Shown in pieces: positions 22,469-31,058 of a stretch of DNA of 64,000 nt. Positions within the stretch are counted from its first letter, which is position 1. Each line of letters begins with the position of its first letter. A model generated the notes under the pieces. The model saw only the letters and a list, made by a program, of their open reading frames with translations, was not told the DNA's origin and did no database searches. Where the stretch lies: contig JAGWYJ010000006.1 of the NCBI GenBank assembly GCA_018969425.1, forward strand, positions 62,001-126,000, read 5' to 3'. This stretch comes from Alphaproteobacteria bacterium. Its GTDB lineage: Bacteria > Pseudomonadota > Alphaproteobacteria > Caulobacterales > Hyphomonadaceae. The position numbers and the translations under genes were made by a program.

Positions 22469-23131
22469 TTACATCGTGCGCCCGATGGAGAACACGAGGT
22501 TCGAGTTATCGCCGTCCGTGTCGTTGTCATAGTAACGAAGACCGAGAGCGACGCCCGAGACGGTGTAGGATCCGCCGATATTCCATCCGGAATACTCGCC
22601 GTATCCTTCAAGGTATGCGCCGTATCCAGCGCTGAGCGACAGAGCGTCGTTCAATGCAAGACCAGCGGTTCCGTCGAGATAGGTGGTCTGATTGTCGGGA
22701 TCCCAGTTCAGGCTCCCTCCGAGGCTCAGGCCGCCGTCAAAGGACTTCGACACTTTGCCGTAGACTTCGTAGAAGTTGAGGTCTGCCGTTCCGGCGTCGG
22801 GGTAAGCGTAGGATACGAGACCGAGATCGAAGCCCAGGCCGCCAGCTTCAAAACGATAGCCGCCGTAGAGGTCGATTTCGAGATTTGTGTCTTCCGGCTC
22901 GTCGTCGAAGTCGACTCCCGAACCCCAGACGCCAGCGTAGAATCCGTTCGAGGCGGTCAGATCGAAACCGCCCTGAATGGTCCAGTCCTTGTCGGACTGG
23001 GTCACGCTGCGCCACTGATAATCAGAGACGAGCGCCACATTGCTGGTGATAGTGACGGAAGACGCCTCCTGCGCGAAGGCCGCCGGAGCGGCGACAGCTG
23101 CAAGAGCACCAAAAACCAAGAGGTTGCGCAT
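22469..23131 (-). CDS. TorF-family putative outer-membrane porin
   Basis: A 220-residue beta-barrel-like protein. The signal peptide MRNLLVFGALAAVAAPAAFA is followed by alternating strands rich in Gly, Tyr and Asp, including SNVALVSDYQWRSVTQSD, which is typical of the Gcw_chp/TorF family near the mature N-terminus. It should reside in the outer membrane; the solute is unknown. The start at 23131 is fixed by the signal peptide, with AAGGG upstream. A GNRA-type hairpin lies in the leader about 30 bases before the start, and a strong terminator follows the gene. Confidence 0.88.
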   Translation of the reverse strand: MRNLLVFGALAAVAAPAAFAQEASSVTITSNVALVSDYQWRSVTQSDKDWTIQGGFDLTASNGFYAGVWGSGVDFDDEPEDTNLEIDLYGGYRFEAGGLGFDLGLVSYAYPDAGTADLNFYEVYGKVSKSFDGGLSLGGSLNWDPDNQTTYLDGTAGLALNDALSLSAGYGAYLEGYGEYSGWNIGGSYTVSGVALGLRYYDNDTDGDNSNLVFSIGRTM

Positions 23132-23448
23132 TATAAGACCCTTTTCCCCTCGAGTTGAACGCCCTTTCGGGCGAGATGAATGACGAAGCCGGTTTCGCGG
23201 GGGGCTCGCCGGTTCCGCATGCACTCTGGTGGGGTTGAGGGACACACCCAAAGCCCTTACCTGACGGGCGTTCCCCAAGATGAGCCGGCGCCTAAAAAAT
23301 AGGCTGCTCGTGAATGGGGCGCCTTTGGATAAAGCGCTTGAGCGTATCCCTAGCGCACCAGGAACACATGAGGTGGGTAGGTTCGCCCTGGTTAGCAGGC
23401 GGTAAATGAACGTTACGGCTATGGTCGGGTTTCTAAGAGTATTGCCTT
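23132..23448. other. 317-bp divergent intergenic region porin/queF
   Basis: No gene is seen. On the porin side, the leader RNA would fold CGCCC-GAAA-GGGCG (23160-23173), a GNRA tetraloop hairpin. Further right are GCCTA-N5-TAGGC (23290-23304) and GGATA-N13-TATCC (23327-23349), the latter around an AAGCGCTT palindrome; these may be operator-like. I did not find a convincing promoter, and no preQ1 riboswitch pattern is recognisable before queF. Confidence 0.5.
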
Positions 23449-23958
23449 ATGGCCACAGGGGCGCGATCTAGCGACATGACTCAGGATCCTTCATCTCCGC
23501 CAGCACGTTATTCGGGCCTCAGCCAGCTGGGCGGACTTTCACAAATGCCGGCGTCTCCTGAAGATGCGGTTCTGGAGCGGGTGGCCAATCCGCATCCGGA
23601 TGCGCTGTATCTTGCGAGGTTCGCGGCCCCGGAGTTCACCTCGCTGTGTCCGGTGACCGGGCAACCCGATTTTGCTCATATTGTGATTGATTACGCCCCA
23701 GCTGACTGGATCGTTGAGAGCAAGAGCCTCAAGCTGTATCTTGGATCCTTCCGCAACCATCGAGCCTTTCATGAGGATTGTACGGTCGGAATCGGTAAGC
23801 GGCTCGTTGAGCTTCTTCGGCCACAATGGTTTCGGATCGCCGGCTTTTGGTATCCCCGGGGGGGCATTCCGATTGACGTCTTCTGGATGACTGGGCCCGC
23901 TCCTGAAGGTTTGTGGACGCCGGATCCTGGCGTGGCGTCCTATCGCGGACGCGGTTAG
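23449..23958 (+). CDS. queF: NADPH-dependent 7-cyano-7-deazaguanine reductase
   Basis: A 169-residue QueF of the short type, which reduces preQ0 to preQ1 in queuosine biosynthesis. [15 protein letters not shown] carries the active-site cysteine, and [15 protein letters not shown] the NADPH/preQ0 motif, followed by [10 protein letters not shown]. The N-terminal 30 residues are not conserved-looking. The start may be 23449 or the ATG at 23476; neither has a strong ribosome site. No other queuosine gene is adjacent, although gluQ, which modifies queuosine-tRNA(Asp), lies elsewhere in the window. Confidence 0.95.
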   Translation: MATGARSSDMTQDPSSPPARYSGLSQLGGLSQMPASPEDAVLERVANPHPDALYLARFAAPEFTSLCPVTGQPDFAHIVIDYAPADWIVESKSLKLYLGSFRNHRAFHEDCTVGIGKRLVELLRPQWFRIAGFWYPRGGIPIDVFWMTGPAPEGLWTPDPGVASYRGRG

Positions 23959-23997
23959 GCCTCAGTTCGAGGCGCAATCGGCAGACTGTGATGTCCT

Positions 23998-24657
23998 TTA
24001 GTCGGTGCGGCCCGTCCAGGGGCGAACCTTGTCATCTGAATTCGGTCGTGGGCGCTCCTGAACGGGCTCCGTTGCAGATCCGAGATAGATGAAACCTGCG
24101 ATTTTTTCCTGATCCTGAACCCCGAGAGCCTTGCGGACGAATGGGTCGTAAGCCGGCGCTTCGGTAATCCATGTCGCCGCCCACCCCATTGCGCAGGCAG
24201 CGATCAGCAGCGTCTGGCATACGGCCCCAGCGGAGAGCTCCTGCTCCCAGATTGGGGTCCTCTTGGGATCGTCGTGCACTGGGGAGGAGATGATCGCAAC
24301 GACGACCGGGGCTCTCAACGGCCGCCGTCTCTCCAGGGTCAGTTCAGCCTCGCCAGCGTTGGGGTCGGCGAGGCGTCTGGCCTCCGCAAAGACATCTCCA
24401 AGAGCGCGCCGGGCATCGCCTGTGATCGTGAGGGCTCGCCATGGGCCCAGCTTGCGATGGTCCGGAACACGGAAGGCCAGTCTGAGCAGGTCCTTCAGCT
24501 CGTCCGGCCCCGGCCCCGGCTCACTCAGGGAGGCCGCCGGAGCGGATCGCCTCAGAGCGAGAAGCTCGAGCGTATCAGGGCTTGGACGAGCGGGCTGGAG
24601 CGGATCACCGGGCTCTGGCCGCCCAGGCAGGCGATCGCTCGGCTCTGTCCTCGTCAT
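23998..24657 (-). CDS. nitroreductase family protein
   Basis: A 219-residue FMN-dependent oxidoreductase of the nitroreductase family, YdjA-like branch. ELLALRRSAPAASL is the usual first FMN-contact segment, FRVPDHRKLGPWRALTITG is characteristic, and AGAVCQTLLIAACAMGWAATW forms the core helix. About 25 Pro-rich residues precede the domain. Its ATG overlaps the TGA of the upstream DsbA-like gene (ATGA at 24654-24657), indicating translational coupling. Physiological substrate is unknown. Confidence 0.88.
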   Translation of the reverse strand: MTRTEPSDRLPGRPEPGDPLQPARPSPDTLELLALRRSAPAASLSEPGPGPDELKDLLRLAFRVPDHRKLGPWRALTITGDARRALGDVFAEARRLADPNAGEAELTLERRRPLRAPVVVAIISSPVHDDPKRTPIWEQELSAGAVCQTLLIAACAMGWAATWITEAPAYDPFVRKALGVQDQEKIAGFIYLGSATEPVQERPRPNSDDKVRPWTGRTD

Positions 24658-25274
24658 GGCGCAGCAAGGGCCGCTTCGATATCTCGCGCCAGGGCTTCAA
24701 ATGTCGGGTTTGGCACTTCCCTGTCATTGACGAAGATGGTCGGCGTTCCGCCGACCCGTCTAGCCTGGGCGTCCTGTTGAACGGCGAAGATGCGATCGAC
24801 ATTAGCCGGATCCCTTATGCAGGTCTCGAACTGACTGGCGGACAGGCCGAAGGTCCTTGCGAGATCAGCCAGCGCGGGACGAGGCCCCTCCACCGATCGG
24901 GAGGCCAGTTCGATCGCCTCCTGTCGAACGAAGGCTTCGTCTATGACCTCGGAATAGCGCTCGGCGCCCGCGCATCGTGCGATGGCGAAAATCGAGGCGT
25001 CGACCGGAGGGTTGTGAGAGGGAAGCTCGCGGAACACAAATTTGATTTTTCCGGTGTCGATGTACGCTGTTTTCAGCTGCTGCCAGTTCTTGTCATGCCA
25101 GCTCTTGCAGGCCGGGCAGGTCGGGGCGAAGAACTCGATGACAACGACCTTGGCGTCCGAAGCACCTAGAAAGCTGTCTCCTTCGACGGGTTTCAGATCT
25201 TTCCCTACAGATGGTGAGCAGGCGATCGCCATGACTGCGAAGAAGGCCAGCGCGACGAACGATCTGAAAGACAT
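24654..25274 (-). CDS. DsbA-family thiol oxidoreductase, predicted lipoprotein
   Basis: A 206-residue thioredoxin-fold protein. The N-terminus has a signal segment with lipobox-like AIAC. The active site is CPAC in EFFAPTCPACKSWHDKNW. GGTPTIFVNDREV carries the cis-Pro loop. A helical insert separates the two parts, as in DsbA-like DUF proteins of alphaproteobacteria. GGAG lies about nine bases before the ATG at 25274. It is coupled to the nitroreductase gene by a four-base overlap. Two paralogues occur near 38.5-40 kb and dsbB at 59 kb. Confidence 0.88.
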   Translation of the reverse strand: MSFRSFVALAFFAVMAIACSPSVGKDLKPVEGDSFLGASDAKVVVIEFFAPTCPACKSWHDKNWQQLKTAYIDTGKIKFVFRELPSHNPPVDASIFAIARCAGAERYSEVIDEAFVRQEAIELASRSVEGPRPALADLARTFGLSASQFETCIRDPANVDRIFAVQQDAQARRVGGTPTIFVNDREVPNPTFEALARDIEAALAAP

Positions 25275-25414
25275 GATCTGCACTCCGGGACGACACGAGC
25301 GGAACCTAGTGTCACGCCGCGACGGCGTCGAGTCTGTTCCGAACCCTATCCGAGAAATGGTCTGCTTAGGACTGGGACCTTGCTCCGCGGAACAGCTGGG
25401 ATTAAGGGCCCGTC

Positions 25415-26014
25415 ATGATCGATAAGCGGCGCAAGTGGATCACTCTCTCCGGCCAGACGGTCTTCGAGAACCGGTGGATCGAGGTGAAGTCCTATAAAAC
25501 GATCGCTCCCACCGGAGCAGCGGCTGATTACGGCCTTGTTCACATTCGCAATCTGGCCATCGGCGTGTTGCCGATAGACGAAGGCGGTTACACTTACCTT
25601 GTCGGTCAGGAGCGTTTCGCCTTTGACCATTATTCCTGGGAGCTTCCCGAGGGCGGAGGGAGCCGGGATGTTCCGCCTCTGGAGACGGCCAAGCGCGAGC
25701 TTGCTGAGGAAACGGGACTGAGCGCCGGGCGGTGGCGTCCGCTTCTTGAAGACGTTCATCTTTCCAATTCCCTTACAGATGAACGCGCCTATGCGTTTCT
25801 GGCGTGGGATCTGACGGCCGGGGCCGAGGGCGAAAGGGACAGCACTGAGGATCTGTCGATCAGGCGGCTCCACTTTCGGGAGGCCGTCGAAATGGCGGTC
25901 TCGGGAGAGATCTCCGATGCTTTTTCCCTTATGATGCTGCTAAAGGCCGACTATCTCGCTCGCACCGGGGCTTTGCCCGAGAGCCTCGCCCAGCTATTGC
26001 TGTCCGGGGGATGA
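25415..26014 (+). CDS. NUDIX hydrolase, ADP-ribose pyrophosphatase-like
   Basis: A 199-residue NUDIX protein. The box is LPEGGGSRDVPPLETAKREL followed by AEETGL. The REL-EE-GL core is intact, but the position usually filled by the first box glutamate is valine. The general shape (VFENRWIEVKSY, then EDVHLSNSLTDERAYAFLAW) resembles ADP-sugar pyrophosphatases. AAGGG precedes the ATG. It starts a rightward stretch ending with the DUF3126 gene; the gap to cysE is 43 bp, so co-transcription is plausible. Confidence 0.88.
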   Translation: MIDKRRKWITLSGQTVFENRWIEVKSYKTIAPTGAAADYGLVHIRNLAIGVLPIDEGGYTYLVGQERFAFDHYSWELPEGGGSRDVPPLETAKRELAEETGLSAGRWRPLLEDVHLSNSLTDERAYAFLAWDLTAGAEGERDSTEDLSIRRLHFREAVEMAVSGEISDAFSLMMLLKADYLARTGALPESLAQLLLSGG

Positions 26015-26057
26015 GCTCTTTGGAAACGGGCGACGCCCGGCAGAGACAGAGGTTTTC

Positions 26058-26894
26058 ATGACGCCCAACCGCACCTCTCTTGGCCAAACAGACCTTAATG
26101 GGCCAGGTGTCGGGGCGGCGGCGCCGATCTGGCGGCGGTTGCGGTTTGAGGCGGGCCAGGCGGCCGAGCGGGAGCCCACGCTTGCAAGCTATCTGAACGC
26201 CACTGTTCTCAATCATGATCGATTTTCCGCCGCCCTCTGCTATCAGCTCGCTCAGAAGGCAGGCGGTCCGGATATGAGCGCGCTTCAGGTGCGGGAAATC
26301 TGCGAGCAGGCCTACGCCTCAGATCCGGCAATTGTGGCGGCAGCGGAACGCGATATGCAGGCGGTTCTCGACCGCGATCCGGCGACGCGGTCCACCTTGC
26401 AGCCGTTTCTTTTTTTCAAAGGTTTCCTCGCACTTCAGACCCACCGTGTCGGCCACTGGCTGTGGGGACAGGGCCGCGAGACGCTTGCCTTTTTCCTTCA
26501 GGGCCGCACCTCCGAGCTCTACGCTGTGGATATTCATCCCGCCGCCCCGATCGGTTCGGGCGTTTTCATCGATCATGCGACCGGCATTGTCATTGGCGAG
26601 ACCGCGAGGGTCGGCGATGACGTCTCGATGTTGCATGGAGTGACCTTAGGCGGGACGGGGAAGGTCTTCACGGATCGTCATCCGAAGATCGAACGCGGCG
26701 TCCTCCTCGGAGCCGGCGCCAAGGTGCTTGGCGCGATCACAGTCGGGGAGGAGGCGAGGGTCGGTTCCGGTTCCGTGGTTTTGACGGATGTTCCCCCCCG
26801 ATGTTCTGTCGCCGGCGTTCCTGCGCGCCCTGTGGGGGGGGCGTGCGCCGAGCCATCAAAGACCATGGATCAGACCTTTGATACCGGTATCTGA
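26058..26894 (+). CDS. cysE: serine O-acetyltransferase
   Basis: A 278-residue CysE, which acetylates serine with acetyl-CoA for cysteine synthesis. The N-terminal helical domain includes FLALQTHRVGHWLW. The left-handed beta-helix has DIHPAAPIGSGVFIDHATG, the catalytic-type IGETARVGDDVSMLHGVTLG, and VAGVPARPVG near the end. AGAGG is seven bases before the ATG. The product feeds CysK, encoded near 42 kb. A small hairpin CCCCG-TGT-CGGGG follows the stop, before the DUF3126 gene. Confidence 0.96.
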   Translation: MTPNRTSLGQTDLNGPGVGAAAPIWRRLRFEAGQAAEREPTLASYLNATVLNHDRFSAALCYQLAQKAGGPDMSALQVREICEQAYASDPAIVAAAERDMQAVLDRDPATRSTLQPFLFFKGFLALQTHRVGHWLWGQGRETLAFFLQGRTSELYAVDIHPAAPIGSGVFIDHATGIVIGETARVGDDVSMLHGVTLGGTGKVFTDRHPKIERGVLLGAGAKVLGAITVGEEARVGSGSVVLTDVPPRCSVAGVPARPVGGACAEPSKTMDQTFDTGI

Positions 26895-26971
26895 TCCCCG
26901 TGTCGGGGTTGGCGCCCGTCTCACGCGGGGCTAAGCCTTTCTATGAAATCGCCCTGGATCGGAGACCGTCA

Positions 26972-27184
26972 GTGAAACCTGAAGATATCAAGCGCCTCGA
27001 GGCCTATCTGAGGCGGACGCTCAATCCGGGAATTTCTCTGGTTTCCCGCCCGCGGGTCAACGACAGCGTCGAGGTCGCATTGAACGGCGAGCACATCGCA
27101 GTGTGCTATCTGGTCGATGATGAGGGCGAGACATCCTATCAGCTTCAGATGACCATCCTGACCGAGGATCTGTCGGATATCTGA
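26972..27184 (+). CDS. DUF3126 family protein
   Basis: A 70-residue cytoplasmic protein (VKPEDIKRLEAYLRRTLNPG, then GEHIAVCYLVDDEGE) that I recognise as the alphaproteobacterial DUF3126 family, of unknown function. The GTG at 26972 has GGAG seven bases upstream and gives the usual family start; a longer frame from 26900 begins with unrelated sequence. It follows cysE by 77 bp, an adjacency I recall from related genomes. Confidence 0.85.
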   Translation: MKPEDIKRLEAYLRRTLNPGISLVSRPRVNDSVEVALNGEHIAVCYLVDDEGETSYQLQMTILTEDLSDI

Positions 27185-27287
27185 TCGCGGATGCGTTCTC
27201 AGATCGTTGCTTCTGACTGAGCCAGTCATAGAGCAGAAACGATCCCGAGCTTAGAATTTGAGCGACCTGTAAACACGAGAGGGTTCC

Positions 27288-28220
27288 ATGAGAAACGTCA
27301 TTCTGGCCGCCTCGATCGCACTTTCAGCTTGCCTGACAGCCTGCGCTACTTCTGAGGTTGCGACCGGCGCGCAGGAAGCCGGGGCGTCGCCAATGTCTCC
27401 TGCGCTGGAGAGCCGGTACGCCACAAACGATGGGGTCAAGATACATTATGTAGCGTCCGGTAAGGGGCCGCTGGTCGTAATGTTGCACGGCTATCCCGAT
27501 TACTCCGGATCCTGGTCTAAGCTGATCCCCGCGCTCAATGACCGCTACAGAACCGCTGCGCTTGATACGCGCGGATACAACCTGTCGGATAAGCCCGCCG
27601 GCGTTGAGAATTATCTCATGCCAAAGCTGGTGGAGGATGTCGCTTCCGTCATTCGTGCGGAGGGGAGGGACAAGGCGATCGTCATCGGGCACGACTGGGG
27701 CGCCGCCATCGCCTGGAATTTCGCGTTCACGCGTCCCGAGATGCTGGATAAGCTTGTGATCATGTCGGTTCCTCATCCGACCGCTTTCTCCAAAGAGCTC
27801 GCGGTCAACGAGGTGCAGCGGCGCAACAGTCAGTATGCGCGAAATTTCCAAAAGGAAGGTTCGGAGAAGACCCTCACCGCCGAGGGACTGGCAGGCTGGG
27901 TCAGCGATCCAGCCGAAAAGGCGAAGTATATCGAGGCGTTCAAGCGTTCCGATTTTGCGGCGATGATGAACTATTACCGCGCCAATTATCCGTCGGGAGA
28001 CGAGGCTCCGCCGTCTCTTCCGCCGCTCAACGTCCCGCTTCTGGTCATCCATGGAATGAAGGATCAGGCCTTGCTGGCGTCCGGTCACAGCGGAACGTGG
28101 AATTACGTCACCAAGGATACGACGCTTCTCATGATCCCTGACGCCAGCCATTTCGTTCAACATGACGCTCCGGATCTGGTGAACCGAACCGTTCGGGCCT
28201 GGCTGGATCAGCGGTCCTGA
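27288..28220 (+). CDS. alpha/beta hydrolase, epoxide hydrolase-like, predicted lipoprotein
   Basis: A 310-residue exported hydrolase. The start has a signal segment with two cysteines near LTAC, a plausible lipobox. Motifs are VMLHGYPDYSGSWSKL (HGYP oxyanion), VIGHDWGAAIAWNFA with aspartate as nucleophile, and DASHFVQHDAPD with the histidine. An Asp nucleophile with HGYP is typical of epoxide hydrolases and dehalogenases rather than serine esterases. Periplasmic location is unusual for that group. GAGGG precedes the ATG. It is a single gene between the DUF3126 gene and the iron importer. Confidence 0.85.
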   Translation: MRNVILAASIALSACLTACATSEVATGAQEAGASPMSPALESRYATNDGVKIHYVASGKGPLVVMLHGYPDYSGSWSKLIPALNDRYRTAALDTRGYNLSDKPAGVENYLMPKLVEDVASVIRAEGRDKAIVIGHDWGAAIAWNFAFTRPEMLDKLVIMSVPHPTAFSKELAVNEVQRRNSQYARNFQKEGSEKTLTAEGLAGWVSDPAEKAKYIEAFKRSDFAAMMNYYRANYPSGDEAPPSLPPLNVPLLVIHGMKDQALLASGHSGTWNYVTKDTTLLMIPDASHFVQHDAPDLVNRTVRAWLDQRS

Positions 28221-28349
28221 TTTTCCTTGAGGGTGAGCCTTCTGGCGTGCTCGGCGCCAGGGGGAGGGGAGAGGTTCTCTTGCCTCGGTCCGCCCCACCC
28301 GGGGGCCGTCCCTGGTCCTGGGCCGGATGAGCCTGAGCTCTGATCATTA

Positions 28350-28376
28350 TTGATAATGAGAACTATTCGCATTATA
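28350..28376 (+). promoter_or_regulatory. predicted Fur-type iron box
   Basis: An AT-rich block about 30 bases upstream of the iron-binding protein start contains ATGAGAA-CTA-TTCGCAT (28356-28372), a 7-3-7 inverted repeat with one mismatch, flanked by TTGATA and TAT. It closely matches the classical Fur consensus and stands out in GC-rich surroundings. Iron-dependent repression of the three downstream genes follows by inference. In alphaproteobacteria iron control may also involve Irr or RirA. Confidence 0.75.
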
Positions 28377-28404
28377 GAGACCTTTCCCAGCATGGAGAGG
28401 TTTC

Positions 28405-29463
28405 ATGGCCCTGTTCCGGTCCGTATCGTTCGCCGTCGCCGCCTTGGCGCTGGCGTGGGGGTGCTCCAGGACGGAGGCGGCCGACGAACAGGACGCAACC
28501 GCCGTCAAGCCGTCGGAACTCAATCTCTATACGGCTCGTCATTACGACAGCGATCTGGCGCTCTATGAGCAGTTCACCCAAGAGACCGGGATTGTGATCA
28601 ACAGAATTGAGGGCAGCGCAGATCAGCTCGTCGCCCGAATTCGCGCAGAGGGTGCGGGAAGTCCCGCCGACGTGTTCATTGCGGCAGATGCCGGGGCCTT
28701 GCGACGAGCCCAGGACGCTGGCGTTTTTCAGCCTGTGAGCTCAGCCGAGCTTGAAGCGCGCATTCCTTCGGCTCTCCGCGAGCCGTCCGGTCTCTGGTTC
28801 GGGCTCACCCGGCGGGCGCGCATCGTCGCCTATGATTCCTCGAAGGTTCGTCCTGAGGAGATTGACGATTATGCCGACCTTGCCTCGTCCCGTTTCGCCG
28901 GGAAGCTTTGCGTCCGCTCCTCGGACAGCGTCTACAATCTTTCCCTCGTAGGCGCTCTGATCGAGGCGCTCGGGACAGAGGAAGCCCGCGCATGGACACG
29001 CGGCGTTGTCGCGAATATGGCCCGCCCTCCCCAGGGTGGAGACCGTGATCAGATCCGCGCAGTCGGCGCAGGCGAGTGCGAGGTCGCTCTGACAAACAGC
29101 TATTACTATCTGCGCATGCGCACGGGAGAGGATGAGGCGGACCGCGAGGTCACAGAAAAGGTGGCGCTCGCCTTTCCCAGCCTTGGAGGGCAGGGCGCGC
29201 ATGTGAATATTTCTGGCGGCGGCGTGGTGGCGACAGCTCCCAATCGCGAAAACGCTGTCAGGTTTCTTGAGTTTCTCGCATCGCAGAACGCTCAGGCTCA
29301 TACGGCGTCATTCAACAGCGAGTTTCCTGTTTCCGACGATACGCCCTGGCCCGAAGGGATCGCTCCGTACAGGTCCTTCGTCGCTCACCCAATGCCTGTT
29401 CATACCTTCGCCGGACGACAGAGCGAGGCGCTCACGTTGATGACTGAGGCGGGATGGAAGTGA
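28405..29463 (+). CDS. iron(III) ABC transporter periplasmic binding protein
   Basis: A 352-residue FbpA/FutA-like protein that should bind ferric iron in the periplasm and deliver it to the permease. The signal peptide is AVAALALAWGCSRTEAADE, which also fits a lipoprotein. ELNLYTARHYDSDLALYEQF is the conserved first strand (Tyr/His region), and LTNSYYYLRMRTG provides the paired tyrosines typical of iron-binding site C-lobes. VNISGGGVVATAPN is also family-like. GGAGAGG precedes the ATG. The 3' end overlaps the permease gene. A Fur-type box lies just upstream. Confidence 0.92.
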   Translation: MALFRSVSFAVAALALAWGCSRTEAADEQDATAVKPSELNLYTARHYDSDLALYEQFTQETGIVINRIEGSADQLVARIRAEGAGSPADVFIAADAGALRRAQDAGVFQPVSSAELEARIPSALREPSGLWFGLTRRARIVAYDSSKVRPEEIDDYADLASSRFAGKLCVRSSDSVYNLSLVGALIEALGTEEARAWTRGVVANMARPPQGGDRDQIRAVGAGECEVALTNSYYYLRMRTGEDEADREVTEKVALAFPSLGGQGAHVNISGGGVVATAPNRENAVRFLEFLASQNAQAHTASFNSEFPVSDDTPWPEGIAPYRSFVAHPMPVHTFAGRQSEALTLMTEAGWK

Positions 29464-31058
29464 ATCGTCCTCAGGCTGCGGGCTGGTCAGGACGCGAGCG
29501 ATCTCTCCCCTTCCTGAAGTGGATTGCATGGACTGCAGGCATCACCGCTGCAGCGCCCCTCCTGGGGGTTCTTCTCGTCGCTTTTGGAGGATCCGGCGCT
29601 GATTGGCGGGGAGCAGGCGATTACGCCCTGAGTTCGCTTGTTCTCGCAGTGTCGGTTGCGTCAGTGATCGCTCCCATCGGTACGATCACAGCGTGGCTCG
29701 TGGTTCGTTATCGTTTCCCCGGACGTTCCGTTTTCAGCTGGGCGCTCGCTCTTCCGCTGGCTGTGCCAGTGTTTGCACTCGCTCACGCCTACGCCGACCT
29801 GCTTGATGTGGCTGGTCCTGTCAGGTCAGGTTTGCGCGCATCGTTCGGCTGGTCGCTTCCCTTCGAGATTCGCAGCATGCCCGGTGCGGTGGTGGTCCTT
29901 TCTTCCGCTTTCTATCCTTATGTCTTTCTTTCGATGAAGGCCGCCTTCCGTCAGCAGTCGGGCGTCACTCTTGAGGCGGCTCAGAGCCTCGGCGCCGGGC
30001 CGCGTCTTGCGCTCATGCGCGTGGCCTGGCCGCTGGCATGGCCGGCGCTTGCGGCCGGGGTCGCACTCGGGGTGATGGAGACGCTGGCGGACTATGGAGC
30101 GGTCTACTTTCTCAGCGTTCAGACCCTTACAACGGCGGTGGTGAGAGCCTGGTCTGTCGAGGGGTCCGTTTCCGCTGCAGCTCAGTTCGCGCTGCCTTTA
30201 CTGGCTTTAGCTGTGTCCTTGATGTGGTTTGAGCGGCTCATGCGAGCCGGCCGGAGGTTTACTGCGTCTGCAGGATGGAGGCCGATGCCGGTTCTCAATC
30301 TGTCGCCGCTTCAGGCCGTCCTCGCGACGTTCTTCTGCGGTCTGGTTCTGTCTGTCAGTCTCATTGTGCCGGTTGGCTGGCTTCTGATTAAGGCCCTCGG
30401 TGTCGAGCCCGATGTCGGACGGCTTTTGCGAGCTGGCGTCACAAGTCTCTCTTTAGGAGTCTCAGGGTCGTTTCTGACCGTAGTGCTGGCTGTGTGTCTG
30501 GCTATAGGAGCGCGCGGACGGCCTCTGTTGTTGAGGCTGTCGAGCGTCGGATACGCCGCCCCGGGCGCGGTGATCGCCATCGGTCTTCTGGCGCCTGTGT
30601 CCCTGATCTGGAGACTTGGCCAGGGGGAAGTCCAGATCGTCCTGTCGCTCATTCTCCTGCTTTACGCCTACTGCGCACGGCTCATGGGGGCGGCGGTCGA
30701 GCCCATCGATGCCGGCCTTGATCGAATTTCCCCCTCGATCATGCAGGCCAGCGCGTCTCTGGGACGGGATGATGCGCGCACCGCATGGTCTGTTCAATTG
30801 CCTCTCGCGCGTGGGGCCTGTCTGGCTTCGATGCTCATTGTTTTTGTGGACATCATGAAGGAGTTGCCCGCCACCCTCATGTTGCGACCGTTCAACTTCG
30901 ACACCCTTGCGGTCATTTCGAGCCACTACGCCCTTGATGAGAGACTTGGGCAGGCCGCCTGGCCGTCATTGCTGATTCTGGTTCTCAGCGTCCCTGCAGT
31001 GATCTGGCTCTCGTCAGGCGGCGCGTCATCTCATCTCAAGCGGCGGACATCCTCATGA
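29454..31058 (+). CDS. iron(III) ABC transporter permease, two-domain
   Basis: A 534-residue membrane protein with about 12 helices in two homologous halves, as in FbpB-type ferric permeases. Each half carries an EAA-type coupling loop: LEAAQSLGAGPRLALMRVAWP and, in the second half, MQASASLGRDDARTAWSVQLP. The ATG at 29454 overlaps the end of the binding-protein gene; a GTG at 29460 is also possible. Its stop overlaps the ATPase start (ATGA). It should form the inner-membrane channel of the importer. Confidence 0.92.
   Translation: MEVNRPQAAGWSGRERSLPFLKWIAWTAGITAAAPLLGVLLVAFGGSGADWRGAGDYALSSLVLAVSVASVIAPIGTITAWLVVRYRFPGRSVFSWALALPLAVPVFALAHAYADLLDVAGPVRSGLRASFGWSLPFEIRSMPGAVVVLSSAFYPYVFLSMKAAFRQQSGVTLEAAQSLGAGPRLALMRVAWPLAWPALAAGVALGVMETLADYGAVYFLSVQTLTTAVVRAWSVEGSVSAAAQFALPLLALAVSLMWFERLMRAGRRFTASAGWRPMPVLNLSPLQAVLATFFCGLVLSVSLIVPVGWLLIKALGVEPDVGRLLRAGVTSLSLGVSGSFLTVVLAVCLAIGARGRPLLLRLSSVGYAAPGAVIAIGLLAPVSLIWRLGQGEVQIVLSLILLLYAYCARLMGAAVEPIDAGLDRISPSIMQASASLGRDDARTAWSVQLPLARGACLASMLIVFVDIMKELPATLMLRPFNFDTLAVISSHYALDERLGQAAWPSLLILVLSVPAVIWLSSGGASSHLKRRTSS

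Noticed and set aside
23290-23448. Possible preQ1 riboswitch before queF.
   Set aside because: No C-rich pseudoknot or A-rich tail pattern of preQ1 aptamers could be traced; the hairpins present do not fit.
27324-28298. A 324-codon minus-strand open frame across the epoxide-hydrolase-like gene.
   Set aside because: The plus strand has a full alpha/beta hydrolase with catalytic motifs and ribosome site; the antisense frame has none.
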